Shown here: positions 17,214 through 26,038 of the stretch, piece after piece
How positions within the stretch are numbered: the stretch's first letter is position 1
Layout of the letters: the number at the start of each line of letters is the position of its first letter
From: Phycisphaerae bacterium
GTDB lineage: Bacteria > Planctomycetota > Phycisphaerae > Phycisphaerales > UBA1924
Direction: 5' to 3'
Assembly (NCBI GenBank): GCA_022180725.1
Contig: BQMO01000014.1
Span: 268,363-332,362 of the forward strand
Length of the DNA stretch: 64,000 nt
Made by a program: the position numbers and the translations under genes
Notes under the pieces: model-generated
What the model was told of the DNA's origin: nothing
Database searches by the model: none
Seen by the model: only the letters and a program-made list of their open reading frames with translations

Positions 17214-17903
17214 TCAGCGCGACTTGCCGCCGACCTTCGGGCGCTCCGCGCTCACCAGCCCCGCGCCGATGGCGATGCGGGCGAGTTCGACGCGATTGGT
17301 GATGTTCAGTTTGTCACCCAACGACACGCGGTGCCACTCGACGGTCTTGACGCTGCGGTCGAGGCGCTTGGCGATGGCCGCGGACGAGAGGCCCAGCCCG
17401 ATGAGCTTCAGGATTTCCATCTCACGGTTGGTGAGCACCCCGAGCATGCCGGGGTCATCGACCTTGGCCTTCACCACGCCCGGAGGTACCTTGTCGGCGA
17501 TGGGGTCGGCGGGTGCGGCGAGTCTGGAGACGCAGAGGACGTGCCCGCCGGGGATGGGGCGGAAGGTGCAATGCAGCAGGGCACCCGCGGACATGCCCTC
17601 GATCGTGATGGATCGGCCGGCGGCGAGCGCGTCCTTCGCCAGCGCGAAGCGCTCGCGAACGACATCCGCCTGCATGAAGTCCGTCAGCGGCTTGCCGACG
17701 CACGAATCACGGTTCTTCAGGCCGTGGAGTTCAACGGCACGATCGTTGGCGAACTCGATCAGGCCGTTGGAATCCACAACGAGTACCGCCGCGGCCGCGT
17801 CATCAACCAGCGCATCCCATAGCCACGATGACTCTTTGGATGGGGCAAATGACCGACTTTTCGACCCTGAAGAATCTCGTGATGCGGTTGCGGAAGTTGT
17901 CAT
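17214..17903 (-). CDS. PAS-LuxR transcriptional regulator
   Basis: 229 aa. An N-terminal PAS sensor domain (about residues 28-125: VLVVDSNGLIEFANDRAVEL and GKPLTDF) precedes a LuxR-type helix-turn-helix (about residues 158-220: LTNREMEILKLIGLGLSSAA, then KRLDRSVKTVEWHR). There is no receiver domain, so it probably reads a small ligand or redox state directly. AGGAG lies 10 bases before the ATG at 17903. It is divergent from the LOG gene, with 189 bases between that hold both promoters. Confidence 0.88.
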   Translation of the reverse strand: MTTSATASRDSSGSKSRSFAPSKESSWLWDALVDDAAAAVLVVDSNGLIEFANDRAVELHGLKNRDSCVGKPLTDFMQADVVRERFALAKDALAAGRSITIEGMSAGALLHCTFRPIPGGHVLCVSRLAAPADPIADKVPPGVVKAKVDDPGMLGVLTNREMEILKLIGLGLSSAAIAKRLDRSVKTVEWHRVSLGDKLNITNRVELARIAIGAGLVSAERPKVGGKSR

Positions 17904-18092
17904 GGGTTTGCAATCTCCTGGAGTGTGTTCCTTTCAATCCCTCTGGTGAGCCCAATCGTACTCACTCTAGGATTGCCTGTGGCGCACCGGGACCCGAACC
18001 CCACAAATCTGCTGGAACTGACACGAAATGCGTACTTTCCGCAATCGTGGGAGAACAGCGTGGAATCTCCTCGGGCGTGATACGCTCAATCC

Positions 18093-18893
18093 ATGACGGA
18101 CCGACAGCCCCCATCGTCGGCGGAGAACGCAAGACGTACGGAACCGTCGGCAAACCTCCACACCTGGCGAGCCGTGGGGGACCCGGACGTTCCGCGGTTT
18201 CTGGCGGGTCCAACGGCCCGGTTGACGGAAGTTCGTCGGGTGTTCAGGATCGCCTTGGAGTTCATCCGTGGCTTCCGAACGTTGCACTTTGTCGGGCCGT
18301 GCGTCACGGTCTTCGGCTCGGCGAGATTTGACGAACACAGCCCGTACTACGCGATGGCGCGCACCATGGGTGCGAAGATCGCGGCTCGTAATCTGACGGT
18401 CATGACCGGGGGCGGCCCGGGGATCATGGAAGCGGCCAACCGAGGGGCGCGGGAGGCCGGGGGGCGGTCCATCGGGTGCAATATTCACCTTCCGATGGAG
18501 CAGAAGCCCAATCCGTACGTGGACCGGTTCATCACCTTCCGGTACTTCTTCGTGCGCAAGGTCATGCTGGTGAAGTACAGCCTGGCGTTCGTGGTCATGC
18601 CCGGGGGCCTCGGCACGCTCGATGAGTTGTTCGAGGCCGCGACGCTTGTGCAAACCGGAAAGATCGCGTCCTTCCCCATCGTGCTGATGGGAACGGAGTA
18701 CTGGGGGCCATTGCTGGAGTTCATGCGCGGCCCGATGATCGACGCGGGAACGATCAGCCCCGGGGACCTCGGCTCGATCGTCGTCACCGATGATCCCGAA
18801 GTGGCGGTTTGTCACATCGAGCGGGGCGTCGACCTCGAGGCGGTCAATCGCCAGCGGCGCTATTCCAAACTCTGGTGGCTGGGGGAAACGTAA
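18093..18893 (+). CDS. LOG family protein (nucleoside monophosphate phosphoribohydrolase-like)
   Basis: 266 aa. It carries the two family signatures: GGGPGIMEAANRGA near residue 106 and PGGLGTLDELFE near residue 169. LOG proteins, often labelled lysine decarboxylases by mistake, hydrolyse the N-glycosidic bond of nucleoside monophosphates such as cytokinin precursors, AMP or pyrimidine nucleotides. An extra N-terminal stretch of about 60 residues is not part of the core fold. It converges with the anti-sigma factor gene, six bases apart. Confidence 0.88.
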   Translation: MTDRQPPSSAENARRTEPSANLHTWRAVGDPDVPRFLAGPTARLTEVRRVFRIALEFIRGFRTLHFVGPCVTVFGSARFDEHSPYYAMARTMGAKIAARNLTVMTGGGPGIMEAANRGAREAGGRSIGCNIHLPMEQKPNPYVDRFITFRYFFVRKVMLVKYSLAFVVMPGGLGTLDELFEAATLVQTGKIASFPIVLMGTEYWGPLLEFMRGPMIDAGTISPGDLGSIVVTDDPEVAVCHIERGVDLEAVNRQRRYSKLWWLGET

Positions 18894-18899
18894 CGGGGC

Positions 18900-19670
18900 C
18901 TATCCGGCGGAACGCGGCCTGCCCCCGCGTGGCTTCTTCGGCGTCGGAACCGCGGGCGTCGCGTGCGGGAGCACTCGGGGGCCGTCGAAGGGCGAAATCT
19001 CGTAGATCACGACCTCGTCCACGACGCGGCGATAGACATGCAGGCCGCTCGCGACGGGCACGGTTACGGCGCGGTCGTTCTCGACGCGGTCGACGAGCAG
19101 GAGCACCGGGCGCCCCTCGACCCGGGTGAGCAGCGAGAGCGTGACGGGGCTGATCGGCGTTCCCGTGCGGTAGTCATCGGTCGGGATCCACCCGAGGACC
19201 TCGACGCCCGGCGTGGCGAGCGGCACAATGACCGCGCGGCCCGGCAATCGCAGGAACGTCGAGACCGCGTCGGCGGATTGCTGATCGCTCTCGCACGCCC
19301 AGGCGGGCTTCCACCCCTGGGCGACATACGCCGCGTACACGTCGGCGGCGGGGCGGTGCTTGAAGGGGTCCGGCTGATTGAGGACGTAGACAAGCGAAAG
19401 GGCCAGCACGAGGCCCGCGGCGATCGCGGCGACCAGCCCCACGCGCCGGAACGAGAATGAACGGGAAGCCGCTGCCGGTGCGCGGTAGGTAAAGACGTTC
19501 CGGAGGGATTGATCGATGGAACGCTGGAGGTCGAGGTGCTCGCGGAGTGAGGCATCCTCGGCGAGTCGAGCCTCGAATGCCTGCCGCTCGGCGGGCGACA
19601 TCAGGCCGTCGAGGTACCGATCGATCGGGGAGTCGTGCTCCGGCGGGAGGTGGTCGATGGGCGTACTCAC
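18900..19670 (-). CDS. Transmembrane anti-sigma factor
   Basis: 256 aa, GTG start overlapping the sigma factor stop by four bases (GTGA). The N-terminal segment DRYLDGLMSPAERQAFEARL is the typical anti-sigma helix seen in planctomycete regulators; the zinc-binding His/Cys set of ZAS domains is missing. One transmembrane helix is at about residues 77-97 (LVAAIAAGLVLALSLVYVL), and a periplasmic domain of about 155 residues with no recognised family follows. It should hold the cognate ECF sigma factor at the membrane until an envelope signal arrives. Confidence 0.82.
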   Translation of the reverse strand: MSTPIDHLPPEHDSPIDRYLDGLMSPAERQAFEARLAEDASLREHLDLQRSIDQSLRNVFTYRAPAAASRSFSFRRVGLVAAIAAGLVLALSLVYVLNQPDPFKHRPAADVYAAYVAQGWKPAWACESDQQSADAVSTFLRLPGRAVIVPLATPGVEVLGWIPTDDYRTGTPISPVTLSLLTRVEGRPVLLLVDRVENDRAVTVPVASGLHVYRRVVDEVVIYEISPFDGPRVLPHATPAVPTPKKPRGGRPRSAG

Positions 19671-20263
19671 GCGTCACCCCCCTTCATCGACCGAGGCGGG
19701 GTCCGCGGTGGAACCATGGAGGCCAGGCGCTCGCGGAGGTGGGCACGGGCGCGGTGCACGTGGCTCATGGCCGTGCCCTCGGGGATGCCCATGGCGGTGG
19801 CGATCTCGGCGAACGACATGCCGTGCAGCGTGCGGAGCAGCAGGCAGCTTCGGGCATCCTCGGATAGGGCTTCGAGCGCCGATACGAGGCGGTGATCGAG
19901 CGCTCGCTCGGGCGACGACGCGAGAATGTGGATATCGGCCATGGACGAATCGGCGGCGTGGTGGGTCCGTCTCCGTCTGCGGCTTTCGTTGAGCGAGGTG
20001 AACCGCACAACTTGCCCGAACCACGCGGCGAAACTCGACGTGGGGTCGAACTCGTCGAGTTTGGAAAGAGCCACGGCGGCGGCTTCCTGCACCATGTCGT
20101 CGGCGGCGGCGGGGTCGTTCAGGATCGAGGCCGCGATGGTCCACACGGTGCGGTGAGACTCCCGGAGCCGCTCCGCGAACTCCCGTGGCGTGAGCGGGGC
20201 GCGGCCCGACCTCGGATGAGGTCCATCGGCGGATTCCGAGTTGGGCGGCGTGATGGTCGTCAC
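19667..20263 (-). CDS. ECF-type RNA polymerase sigma factor
   Basis: About 198 aa from a GTG at 20263; the open frame goes on to 20446 with non-homologous sequence, so the exact start is uncertain. Region 2 has SILNDPAAADDMVQEAAAVA and the -10-binding segment SSFAAWFGQVVRF. Region 4 has LSEDARSCLLLRTLHGMSFA and the helix-turn-helix IATAMGIPEGTAMSHVHRA. Coupled to the downstream anti-sigma gene, it forms a standard membrane-signal module. Such pairs are usually autoregulated; no promoter motif was confirmed. Confidence 0.9.
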   Translation of the reverse strand: MTTITPPNSESADGPHPRSGRAPLTPREFAERLRESHRTVWTIAASILNDPAAADDMVQEAAAVALSKLDEFDPTSSFAAWFGQVVRFTSLNESRRRRRTHHAADSSMADIHILASSPERALDHRLVSALEALSEDARSCLLLRTLHGMSFAEIATAMGIPEGTAMSHVHRARAHLRERLASMVPPRTPPRSMKGGDA

Positions 20264-20401
20264 TCGCAGATGTCCAGCGTGGTATGAGCGATTGCGTCGC
20301 GGCGAGAAAGTAGGCAGGAAATGACATGTCCGGGTCGGATGACGAGCATGGCCCGGGAATCGTTCCTCGGGCGACACGCAGGGACGCCAGACGTCATGCC
20401 A

Positions 20402-20431
20402 TAAAAAACGGCACCCCGCGAGGAGTGCCGT
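20402..20431 (-). terminator. Rho-independent terminator after the PEP-CTERM gene
   Basis: ACGGCAC (20408-20414) pairs with GTGCCGT (20425-20431). One C-A mismatch is followed by two more C-G pairs around a GCGA tetraloop. On the minus strand a run of six T follows directly. It lies 25 bases past the stop at 20456. Confidence 0.82.
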
Positions 20432-20455
20432 GGAGCACGAGGGCATCAGCCAAAG

Positions 20456-21238
20456 TTACCGGCGGCGGCGGAGGAGCGAAAGGCCGCCCAGGCCCAGCAG
20501 CGCGAGTGATCCGGGCGTGGGCGTCATCGCGAAGCTGAAGTCGTCGATGCCGATGGCGGCGTCGTTGCCGATATCGTTGAAGTCCGACCAGCGGAGGAAG
20601 AGGCTCTGTCCGGGCGCGAGGCTCAGCCCGGTGAGGTTGACGGTGACTCCCAGCGAGTTGACCGGGATCGGCCCGTTGGTCGCGACCGGCGCCAGGCCCA
20701 CGAGATCGCCCTGCGGATCGGGGGTCATGGAGGCATCGGACAGGAAGTTGGACGAGGTGATGGAGCCGCCCGACACGCCCCAGGCGAAGAGCATGATGTT
20801 CTGGGTCGAGGTGGACGATCGCCAGACTTCGCGGTTGAAGGTGAACGAGACGTCGGTGACCGTGAATGAGAGGCCGTTGATGATCTCGACGCCAACGGCC
20901 GCGATGTTGGCGGCGGAGGCCAGCATGCCCAGGGCGCGCTCACCGGTGCCGACGGCGCCCAACGAATGAATCCCGCCGGTGGCGCTGCTGCCGTCGGTGG
21001 CGATGAAGGGCATGGCGGTGGTGCCGGTGCCGGCGATCTTGGCGACCTGCCACTCGGCCACGCCGTGCGCGTTGAGCAGGAACTGCTGCCCGATGGTTGA
21101 ACTGAAGGGGCTGGGGGACGGGGAAGTCGACGGCAGCCCGTCGAAGTTCTCGGAATAGAGGCCCCCGGTGTACAGCACGCCCGCCGAGGCCGACCCCGCG
21201 CAGGCCACCATCGCCAATGCCGCCATGTGAATACGCAT
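20456..21238 (-). CDS. Secreted PEP-CTERM-like protein
   Basis: 260 aa from the ATG at 21238. Signal peptide MRIHMAALAMVACAGSASA, then a beta-rich body (YSENFDGLPSTSPSPSPF, FSFAMTPTPG) and the tail TPTPGSLALLGLGGLSLL plus RRRR. The tail has the canonical PEP-CTERM architecture with PTPG in place of PEPA. The body, which opens with a YxENFDG motif, resembles extracellular lectin-like beta sandwiches. Function is unknown; probably surface attached. Confidence 0.83.
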   Translation of the reverse strand: MRIHMAALAMVACAGSASAGVLYTGGLYSENFDGLPSTSPSPSPFSSTIGQQFLLNAHGVAEWQVAKIAGTGTTAMPFIATDGSSATGGIHSLGAVGTGERALGMLASAANIAAVGVEIINGLSFTVTDVSFTFNREVWRSSTSTQNIMLFAWGVSGGSITSSNFLSDASMTPDPQGDLVGLAPVATNGPIPVNSLGVTVNLTGLSLAPGQSLFLRWSDFNDIGNDAAIGIDDFSFAMTPTPGSLALLGLGGLSLLRRRR

Positions 21239-21424
21239 GTCTTGTCTCTCCTGTGCCAACCACGGCCGGCGCCCGGCGTGTGTACGCCGGCGCGGACCAA
21301 ACCCACGTGTGCTCGCCGAGGTGTCTCTCTCGTCCTACGCGAACGATCCACAGCAAGCCGAATCGCTGGGTGTAGTGTACCCAATCTCCGGGAGCTGTGC
21401 ACGGAGGATCCAGGTATTGCCCCG

Positions 21425-21438
21425 GCAACCATGGTTGC
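21425..21438. promoter_or_regulatory. Perfect 14-bp palindrome upstream of the PEP-CTERM gene
   Basis: GCAACCATGGTTGC is a perfect dyad in the 232-base gap before the minus-strand gene at 20456-21238, about 190 bases from its start codon. It is a possible operator for a dimeric regulator. The call rests on symmetry alone. Confidence 0.25.
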
Positions 21439-21470
21439 AATAGATTGACAAGGCCTGAGTGAACAAGCAC

Positions 21471-23120
21471 TTAGCGTGATTGCGGCGTTACGGGCGTACG
21501 ACCCGGCCGGACATTGTCGTTTGGCTCGGCATCCTCTTCGGTCGTCTCGGCTTGTTGTCGAGCGCGGAGTTGCAGGGTCGCGGCGTCTACCTGCTTGCCG
21601 TATCCCGCGGCTGTCAACCGTTCCGCCTCGGCGTTGACGGCGGCCAACAACGTGGGCGTCTCGGTCTTGAGTTCCATCACGAGTTTCACGCCCTTCATCG
21701 CCCGATCGGGGTCCGGGTCGGCGAGCATCGTTAGAACCGCGTCGGTCAACTCTGCCGAAGTGCACCCGCGTTGCACAATCGCCTCGACGATTTCGTCGTG
21801 AATAACCGGGTGGCCGGCGGCGACCGCGAGGAGGTGAACGGCCTGCTCGCACGGCTGCTTGCAGGAGCAACTGTTGAGAATCGCCCGGGCCGCGGCGAGC
21901 ACCACGCCGTCGTCCTCGTGATCCAGCGATGCCTCGAGCGCCTCGAACAGGACATCGCCCCGCGAGCCTGAAGGTGCCGGGCGCATGCCCATGACGCGGC
22001 GCATCGGATCGGGCGAGGTGGCCAGGTCCATCAGGTGTGCCCAGGCGAGGTCGCTGCGGTCGGAGTACGCGTCGAGCGCGTTGAGGAGCTCCTGCCGGTC
22101 CTCGGCGTCGGTCGCCGCGTCGAGCCGGGCGATCAGGATGCGGGCCACCGCATCGGTGTCCAGTCCAAGAATGATCGCCACGACCACCACGCGAGCCGCC
22201 TGCTCGGCCGGGGCGTTGCGAAGCACATCCCACACGCGATCCGCGAACTCCGCGTGCAAGCCTTCGGGGAGCGGGTAGGGCAGGTACGCTTTCCAGGAAC
22301 TGAGATGGTCCTCCGCCTCGCGTGAGGCCGCCGGGTCGGCCCCGGTGAGATCGTGGAACAGCCGCCTGACGATCGGCCTCCCGAACTTCGGATCGGTGCT
22401 GTCGTCGACCAGGTCCGTGGCCCGATCGATGGCCGTGTAACTGGTTGAACTCACCATCAGCCGGCGACATCGCCATTGCACCCATTCGCGTTGCCACCAC
22501 CACAAATCGTCCTCGTCATGCACGCGGTCCCAGAGGCTGGCGCTGCTGTCGAAGTACAGCCGCTCGGGGAGCCAGGGCATGGCGGCGATGAGCGCCGTCG
22601 ACGGCACGGCGCCTTCCCACCCGTAGTTCAGCATCGAGCGGCCGCGCAGGGTTGTGTATGAGCCAAGCAGGACGAGCGTCGCAAGCCCGACTACGGGGCG
22701 TGAGACGCGAGTTCTCATCCAGTCGCGTTCGGACTTGGGCAGGTGCCCGCATTCCGGGCATCGGGGTGTCGGGGTGCCGGTCATGTCGTACCAGCACTTC
22801 GGGCAGCGCGCCCGCCCACGGGCCGGGTCGGCCCGCCAGCCGACGAACGCCAGCGCCAGGCCCAGCGTCACGAGAAACGTTGTGGCCCACGAGATCGCGA
22901 AGGTGTCCGCCAAGCCGCCCCAGCCGAGCAGTTCACCCACGCTTCCCAGCACGGCGATGATCAGCGGCCCGGTCAGCGCGCCGAGCACGCCCAGCAACCC
23001 CAGGAGCACGCCCGGTCGCCGCCCGCCGCGCAGCCGGGGAATCAACCACAGCGCTGCAATCATCGCCGCGACGGTAACGACGAATGTGACGGACTGGGCG
23101 ATTCGAACAAGCACGTCCAT
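21471..23120 (-). CDS. Membrane protein with zinc ribbon and HEAT-like C-terminus
   Basis: 549 aa. About three transmembrane helices lie in residues 10-95, then a zinc ribbon with Cys106, Cys109, Cys121 and Cys124 (CPKCWYDMTGT...CPECG), another helix near 142-158 and a long soluble region. From about residue 290 onward the sequence is a series of helix pairs with aspartate-rich turns (LATSPDPMRRVMG, LADPDPDRAMKGVKL), which looks like HEAT/armadillo-type repeats. Function is unknown. The same zinc ribbon recurs in the gene at 28863. It starts 18 bases after the PrsW stop on the same strand. Confidence 0.72.
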   Translation of the reverse strand: MDVLVRIAQSVTFVVTVAAMIAALWLIPRLRGGRRPGVLLGLLGVLGALTGPLIIAVLGSVGELLGWGGLADTFAISWATTFLVTLGLALAFVGWRADPARGRARCPKCWYDMTGTPTPRCPECGHLPKSERDWMRTRVSRPVVGLATLVLLGSYTTLRGRSMLNYGWEGAVPSTALIAAMPWLPERLYFDSSASLWDRVHDEDDLWWWQREWVQWRCRRLMVSSTSYTAIDRATDLVDDSTDPKFGRPIVRRLFHDLTGADPAASREAEDHLSSWKAYLPYPLPEGLHAEFADRVWDVLRNAPAEQAARVVVVAIILGLDTDAVARILIARLDAATDAEDRQELLNALDAYSDRSDLAWAHLMDLATSPDPMRRVMGMRPAPSGSRGDVLFEALEASLDHEDDGVVLAAARAILNSCSCKQPCEQAVHLLAVAAGHPVIHDEIVEAIVQRGCTSAELTDAVLTMLADPDPDRAMKGVKLVMELKTETPTLLAAVNAEAERLTAAGYGKQVDAATLQLRARQQAETTEEDAEPNDNVRPGRTPVTPQSR

Positions 23121-23138
23121 GAATGATCGTTCTCCGTG

Positions 23139-24122
23139 TCACGCAGGTCCGGATCGCAGCGCGACGATCGCGGCGCGGATGGACTCGACCCGGGCCGCGT
23201 TCCCGCGCTCGTCGCCCAGCTTCGCCAACTGGTGCTTCTTCTGCGAGAGTTCGGCGAGGGCCTGGTAGAACGCCTTGGCGCCGCGGATGCGCAGGCGCGC
23301 GGAGAGTTGCGATCGCACCGACACGGCCACGGCGTACTCGTCCGCGGTGATGAACCCGGATTGCACTTCTTCCGCGAGGTACGTGCGCAGCCAGCGACGC
23401 TCCTGGGCCAGGGCCATGAGGAACATGCCGAAGACCAACGCCCAACCGATCCAATCCACGGCGAGCGTTGCGAGCAGGCCCCCCGCGCCCGCGTGCTCGA
23501 CGAGGAAGGTCGCCATGGAGTTGTGCAACGCGTGCATGCCCATGGCGATGCCCAGCCCGGCGAGCGGCGCGGCGACGCGCACAAATGCGGAGCGCGTCAG
23601 CCGTGCGATCGCCAGCCCCGCCCCGAAGACCGCGGTATACGCCGCGTGCATCCACCCGCCGAGAATCACGCGAAGCACGAAGAGCGAGAGCATGCCCGAG
23701 AGGCCTCCGCCCTCTTCGTAGCCCTTGAAGTACAGATAGAGCACGTTCTCGGTGGCGGCGAAGCCCAGGGCCGTGACCCCGCCGTAGACCATGCCATCGA
23801 GGACCGAGTCGAACTCGTGACGGAAGAACCAGAAAACGAGGAACACGGCGGCGCCCTTGGTGAGTTCCTCGACGATCGGTGCGAAGAGGACCGTGCCGGT
23901 CACCTCCGCCATCGCGTCGTCACCGGTGAACGCCTTGACGCCCCATTGCAGGACGAACGTGCCGATGACGGCCCCGGTGGTGGCGACGATCGCGCCCCAG
24001 GCGAACGCCGCGACGATCAGCCGTTTGGGCTCACGCTCGAAGCGGTCGAGGTAGAACAGGATCGCCGAGTAGAAGAATGCGGGGATGAAACTGAGGATGC
24101 ACGCGAGCGCGAACGGGGCCAT
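23139..24122 (-). CDS. PrsW family intramembrane metalloprotease
   Basis: 327 aa, about eight transmembrane helices. The catalytic elements of the family are all present: APIVEELTKG (Glu85, Glu86), GMVYGGVTALGFAATEN near residue 111, HAAYTAVFG (His159) and HALHN (His197, His200). PrsW proteases cleave membrane-bound anti-sigma factors in Bacillus. A link to the anti-sigma factor at 18900-19670 is possible but not shown. The C-terminal 90 residues form a soluble helical tail. Confidence 0.88.
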   Translation of the reverse strand: MAPFALACILSFIPAFFYSAILFYLDRFEREPKRLIVAAFAWGAIVATTGAVIGTFVLQWGVKAFTGDDAMAEVTGTVLFAPIVEELTKGAAVFLVFWFFRHEFDSVLDGMVYGGVTALGFAATENVLYLYFKGYEEGGGLSGMLSLFVLRVILGGWMHAAYTAVFGAGLAIARLTRSAFVRVAAPLAGLGIAMGMHALHNSMATFLVEHAGAGGLLATLAVDWIGWALVFGMFLMALAQERRWLRTYLAEEVQSGFITADEYAVAVSVRSQLSARLRIRGAKAFYQALAELSQKKHQLAKLGDERGNAARVESIRAAIVALRSGPA

Positions 24123-24158
24123 GGTGGAGCGCAGTGTACCGTGTCGCGCGGGGTGGGT

Positions 24159-25448
24159 TTAGGGGCACGGCCCGCCACCGACGACCAGTTCCACCGCCTC
24201 GACGTCCGTGCCGTTCACCGCGCCGTCCTGGTTGAAGTCGGCGTCGGGCAGGCAGTAGTCGGCAAGGTCGCCCCCGACGGCCTGTTCCTGGATCTCGACA
24301 TCGACCCCGTTCACCGCGCCGTCGCAGTTGACGTCGCCGTCGCACGTCGGGCCGCAGGTGGGGGGGCGGTACAGCGAGAGGTTCCGCACGGCGCCGAGCA
24401 GTCCGGAGGTATTGGCGAACCAGGTGGTGCGTTCGTTGGCGGCCAGAAAAAGCCCGTCGCCGTCGAGATCGCGGAGCGCGATGATGCGCAGCCCCGAGTT
24501 GTCGGAAAAGAGCACCGTGCTGTCGGGCAAGGCCAGGATGTCCACGCTGGTGAATCCGGCCTCGGTGGTCGAGAAGGCGACCTGGGCCTCGCCGGCGTCC
24601 TGCATGTCCTCGTCGTCGTTGAGGTTTTCGAGGCGGATGATCTGATCCGCACTGCCCGTGGCCAGTTGGTGCATGTAGCCGTAACTGAAGTCGGGAGAAA
24701 TCTCGATCGCGAATCCCGCCGAGAGCGTAATCCCCGAAAGGTTCCCTGCGCCGAAGAAGAGCGAGGACTCACCCGGGTCGTCCGCGCGGCCGTTGCCGTT
24801 GACATCGTGGAACTGGAAGACGCCGTGCAGGTTCGCCGAGGAGTTTCGCAGGTACAAACCGTCCTCAGGGTCGAAGAGTATTTCCTGCGGGGAGTACGGC
24901 CCGTTGCCGGGGCCGAAGAAGGGCACCCCGACGTACTCGGTGATTTCGCCCGCGTCCATCATGTCGCCGTCGGCATTGAGGTCGACGAGCCGGAAGATCA
25001 CGTCGTTCCCGAAGGCATTGCCCGCGTTGACAATGTGAAGCCGCCCCGCCGAATCGAACGCGGCCCCGGTGGGGAAGGCGAACGACACGCCCGCCGCGTT
25101 GCCCGCGCCGGCGATGACGCGCGACTCGCCCGCGTCCTGCGCATCCCCGTCGCAGTTGGCGTCGTACAGCGAGGCGATGAACCCGACGTCCTGATCGCCC
25201 ACCACCACGTACCCGTCGGCCCGGGCGGCGATGGTGTTGGGGTTCAGCGTCGCGGGCGTGCCCGCGGCGTTGGCGCCCGAGAAGAACAGGCGAACCTCGC
25301 CCGGCTCGTCGATCATCCCGTTCCCGTTCGTGTCGGTCAGCAGCCAGATCGAGTCATTGGCCCGGTCGGTGACGAGTACGGCGACCTGAGCCTGCGCGGC
25401 GGGGATCAGCGCCAAGGCGGCGAGCACTGCGGCGGAAGTACGATTCAC
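24159..25448 (-). CDS. Secreted protein with Ca-binding loops and dockerin-like tail
   Basis: 429 aa from a GTG at 25448, decided by AAGGAG six bases upstream and by the signal peptide that follows (VNRTSAAVLAALALIPAAQA). The body resembles a beta-propeller: blades with repeated acidic loops such as DTNGNGMIDEPGE, DLNADGDMMDAGE, DVNGNGRADDPGE. The C-terminal 60 residues hold two dockerin/EF-hand-like repeats (DVNCDGAVNGVDVE and DFNQDGAVNGTDVE) flanked by Cys. Such tails are common in Phycisphaerae exported proteins and may act in surface attachment. Function is unknown. Confidence 0.83.
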   Translation of the reverse strand: MNRTSAAVLAALALIPAAQAQVAVLVTDRANDSIWLLTDTNGNGMIDEPGEVRLFFSGANAAGTPATLNPNTIAARADGYVVVGDQDVGFIASLYDANCDGDAQDAGESRVIAGAGNAAGVSFAFPTGAAFDSAGRLHIVNAGNAFGNDVIFRLVDLNADGDMMDAGEITEYVGVPFFGPGNGPYSPQEILFDPEDGLYLRNSSANLHGVFQFHDVNGNGRADDPGESSLFFGAGNLSGITLSAGFAIEISPDFSYGYMHQLATGSADQIIRLENLNDDEDMQDAGEAQVAFSTTEAGFTSVDILALPDSTVLFSDNSGLRIIALRDLDGDGLFLAANERTTWFANTSGLLGAVRNLSLYRPPTCGPTCDGDVNCDGAVNGVDVEIQEQAVGGDLADYCLPDADFNQDGAVNGTDVEAVELVVGGGPCP

Positions 25449-25525
25449 GGGGGACTCCTTGTCTGCGATCTCATCGTACCGACTTTCCCGACTTTGCCAA
25501 CGAGTAGTGACGTACATTCCCACGT

Positions 25526-26005
25526 ATGAGCGGTGATCCCTTTGCCATCCTGGGGGTCGAGGCGCGGTTCGACCTTTCCCGTGCAGAAATCGAACGGGCG
25601 TACCTTGCCCGTACGGCCGCCACGCACCCGGACCGTACGAACGACGAGAACGAGCCTGCCGCGGTGCTCAACAACGCCCGAGAACTGCTCCACGACTCCG
25701 AACGCCGGGCCGTGGCGCTCCTCCGCCTGCTGGGTGGCCCGGAACCCGAAGCGGACAAGTCCCTCCCCCCGGGCTTTCTGATGACGATGATGGAAGCCCG
25801 TGAAGCGATGGAGGCGGAACTTCACACCGCGGGCCGTGAAGCCGCCGTTCGGTGGCGGGCATGGGCGAAGGCACAGCGGGCCGAGATCGAAACCCGCGTC
25901 GCCGCCATGTTCCGCGAGGCCAATCCACCCCTGGCGGCCATCCGCCGAGAACTCAACGCCTGGCGGTACATCGAGCGGCTCGCCGAGCAGATCGAGCCTG
26001 CGTGA
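25526..26005 (+). CDS. hscB: HscB-like J-domain co-chaperone
   Basis: 159 aa. A compact N-terminal J domain has the HPD motif at residues 34-36 (THPDRTND). A helical C-terminal domain with DKSLPPGFLMTMMEAREAME is the part of HscB that binds the IscU scaffold. HscB stimulates the HscA ATPase in Fe-S cluster assembly; no isc or hscA genes are adjacent. It is divergent from the dockerin-tailed gene with a 77-base gap. Confidence 0.8.
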   Translation: MSGDPFAILGVEARFDLSRAEIERAYLARTAATHPDRTNDENEPAAVLNNARELLHDSERRAVALLRLLGGPEPEADKSLPPGFLMTMMEAREAMEAELHTAGREAAVRWRAWAKAQRAEIETRVAAMFREANPPLAAIRRELNAWRYIERLAEQIEPA

Positions 26006-26038
26006 AGCCACGCCGCGGCACGGGCCGATATTCAGACC

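Noticed and set aside
23136..25529. 797-codon plus-strand open frame
   Set aside because: It is antisense to PrsW and the dockerin-tailed gene, very rich in Arg/Gly/His/Val, with no motif; a by-product of high GC third positions on the other strand.
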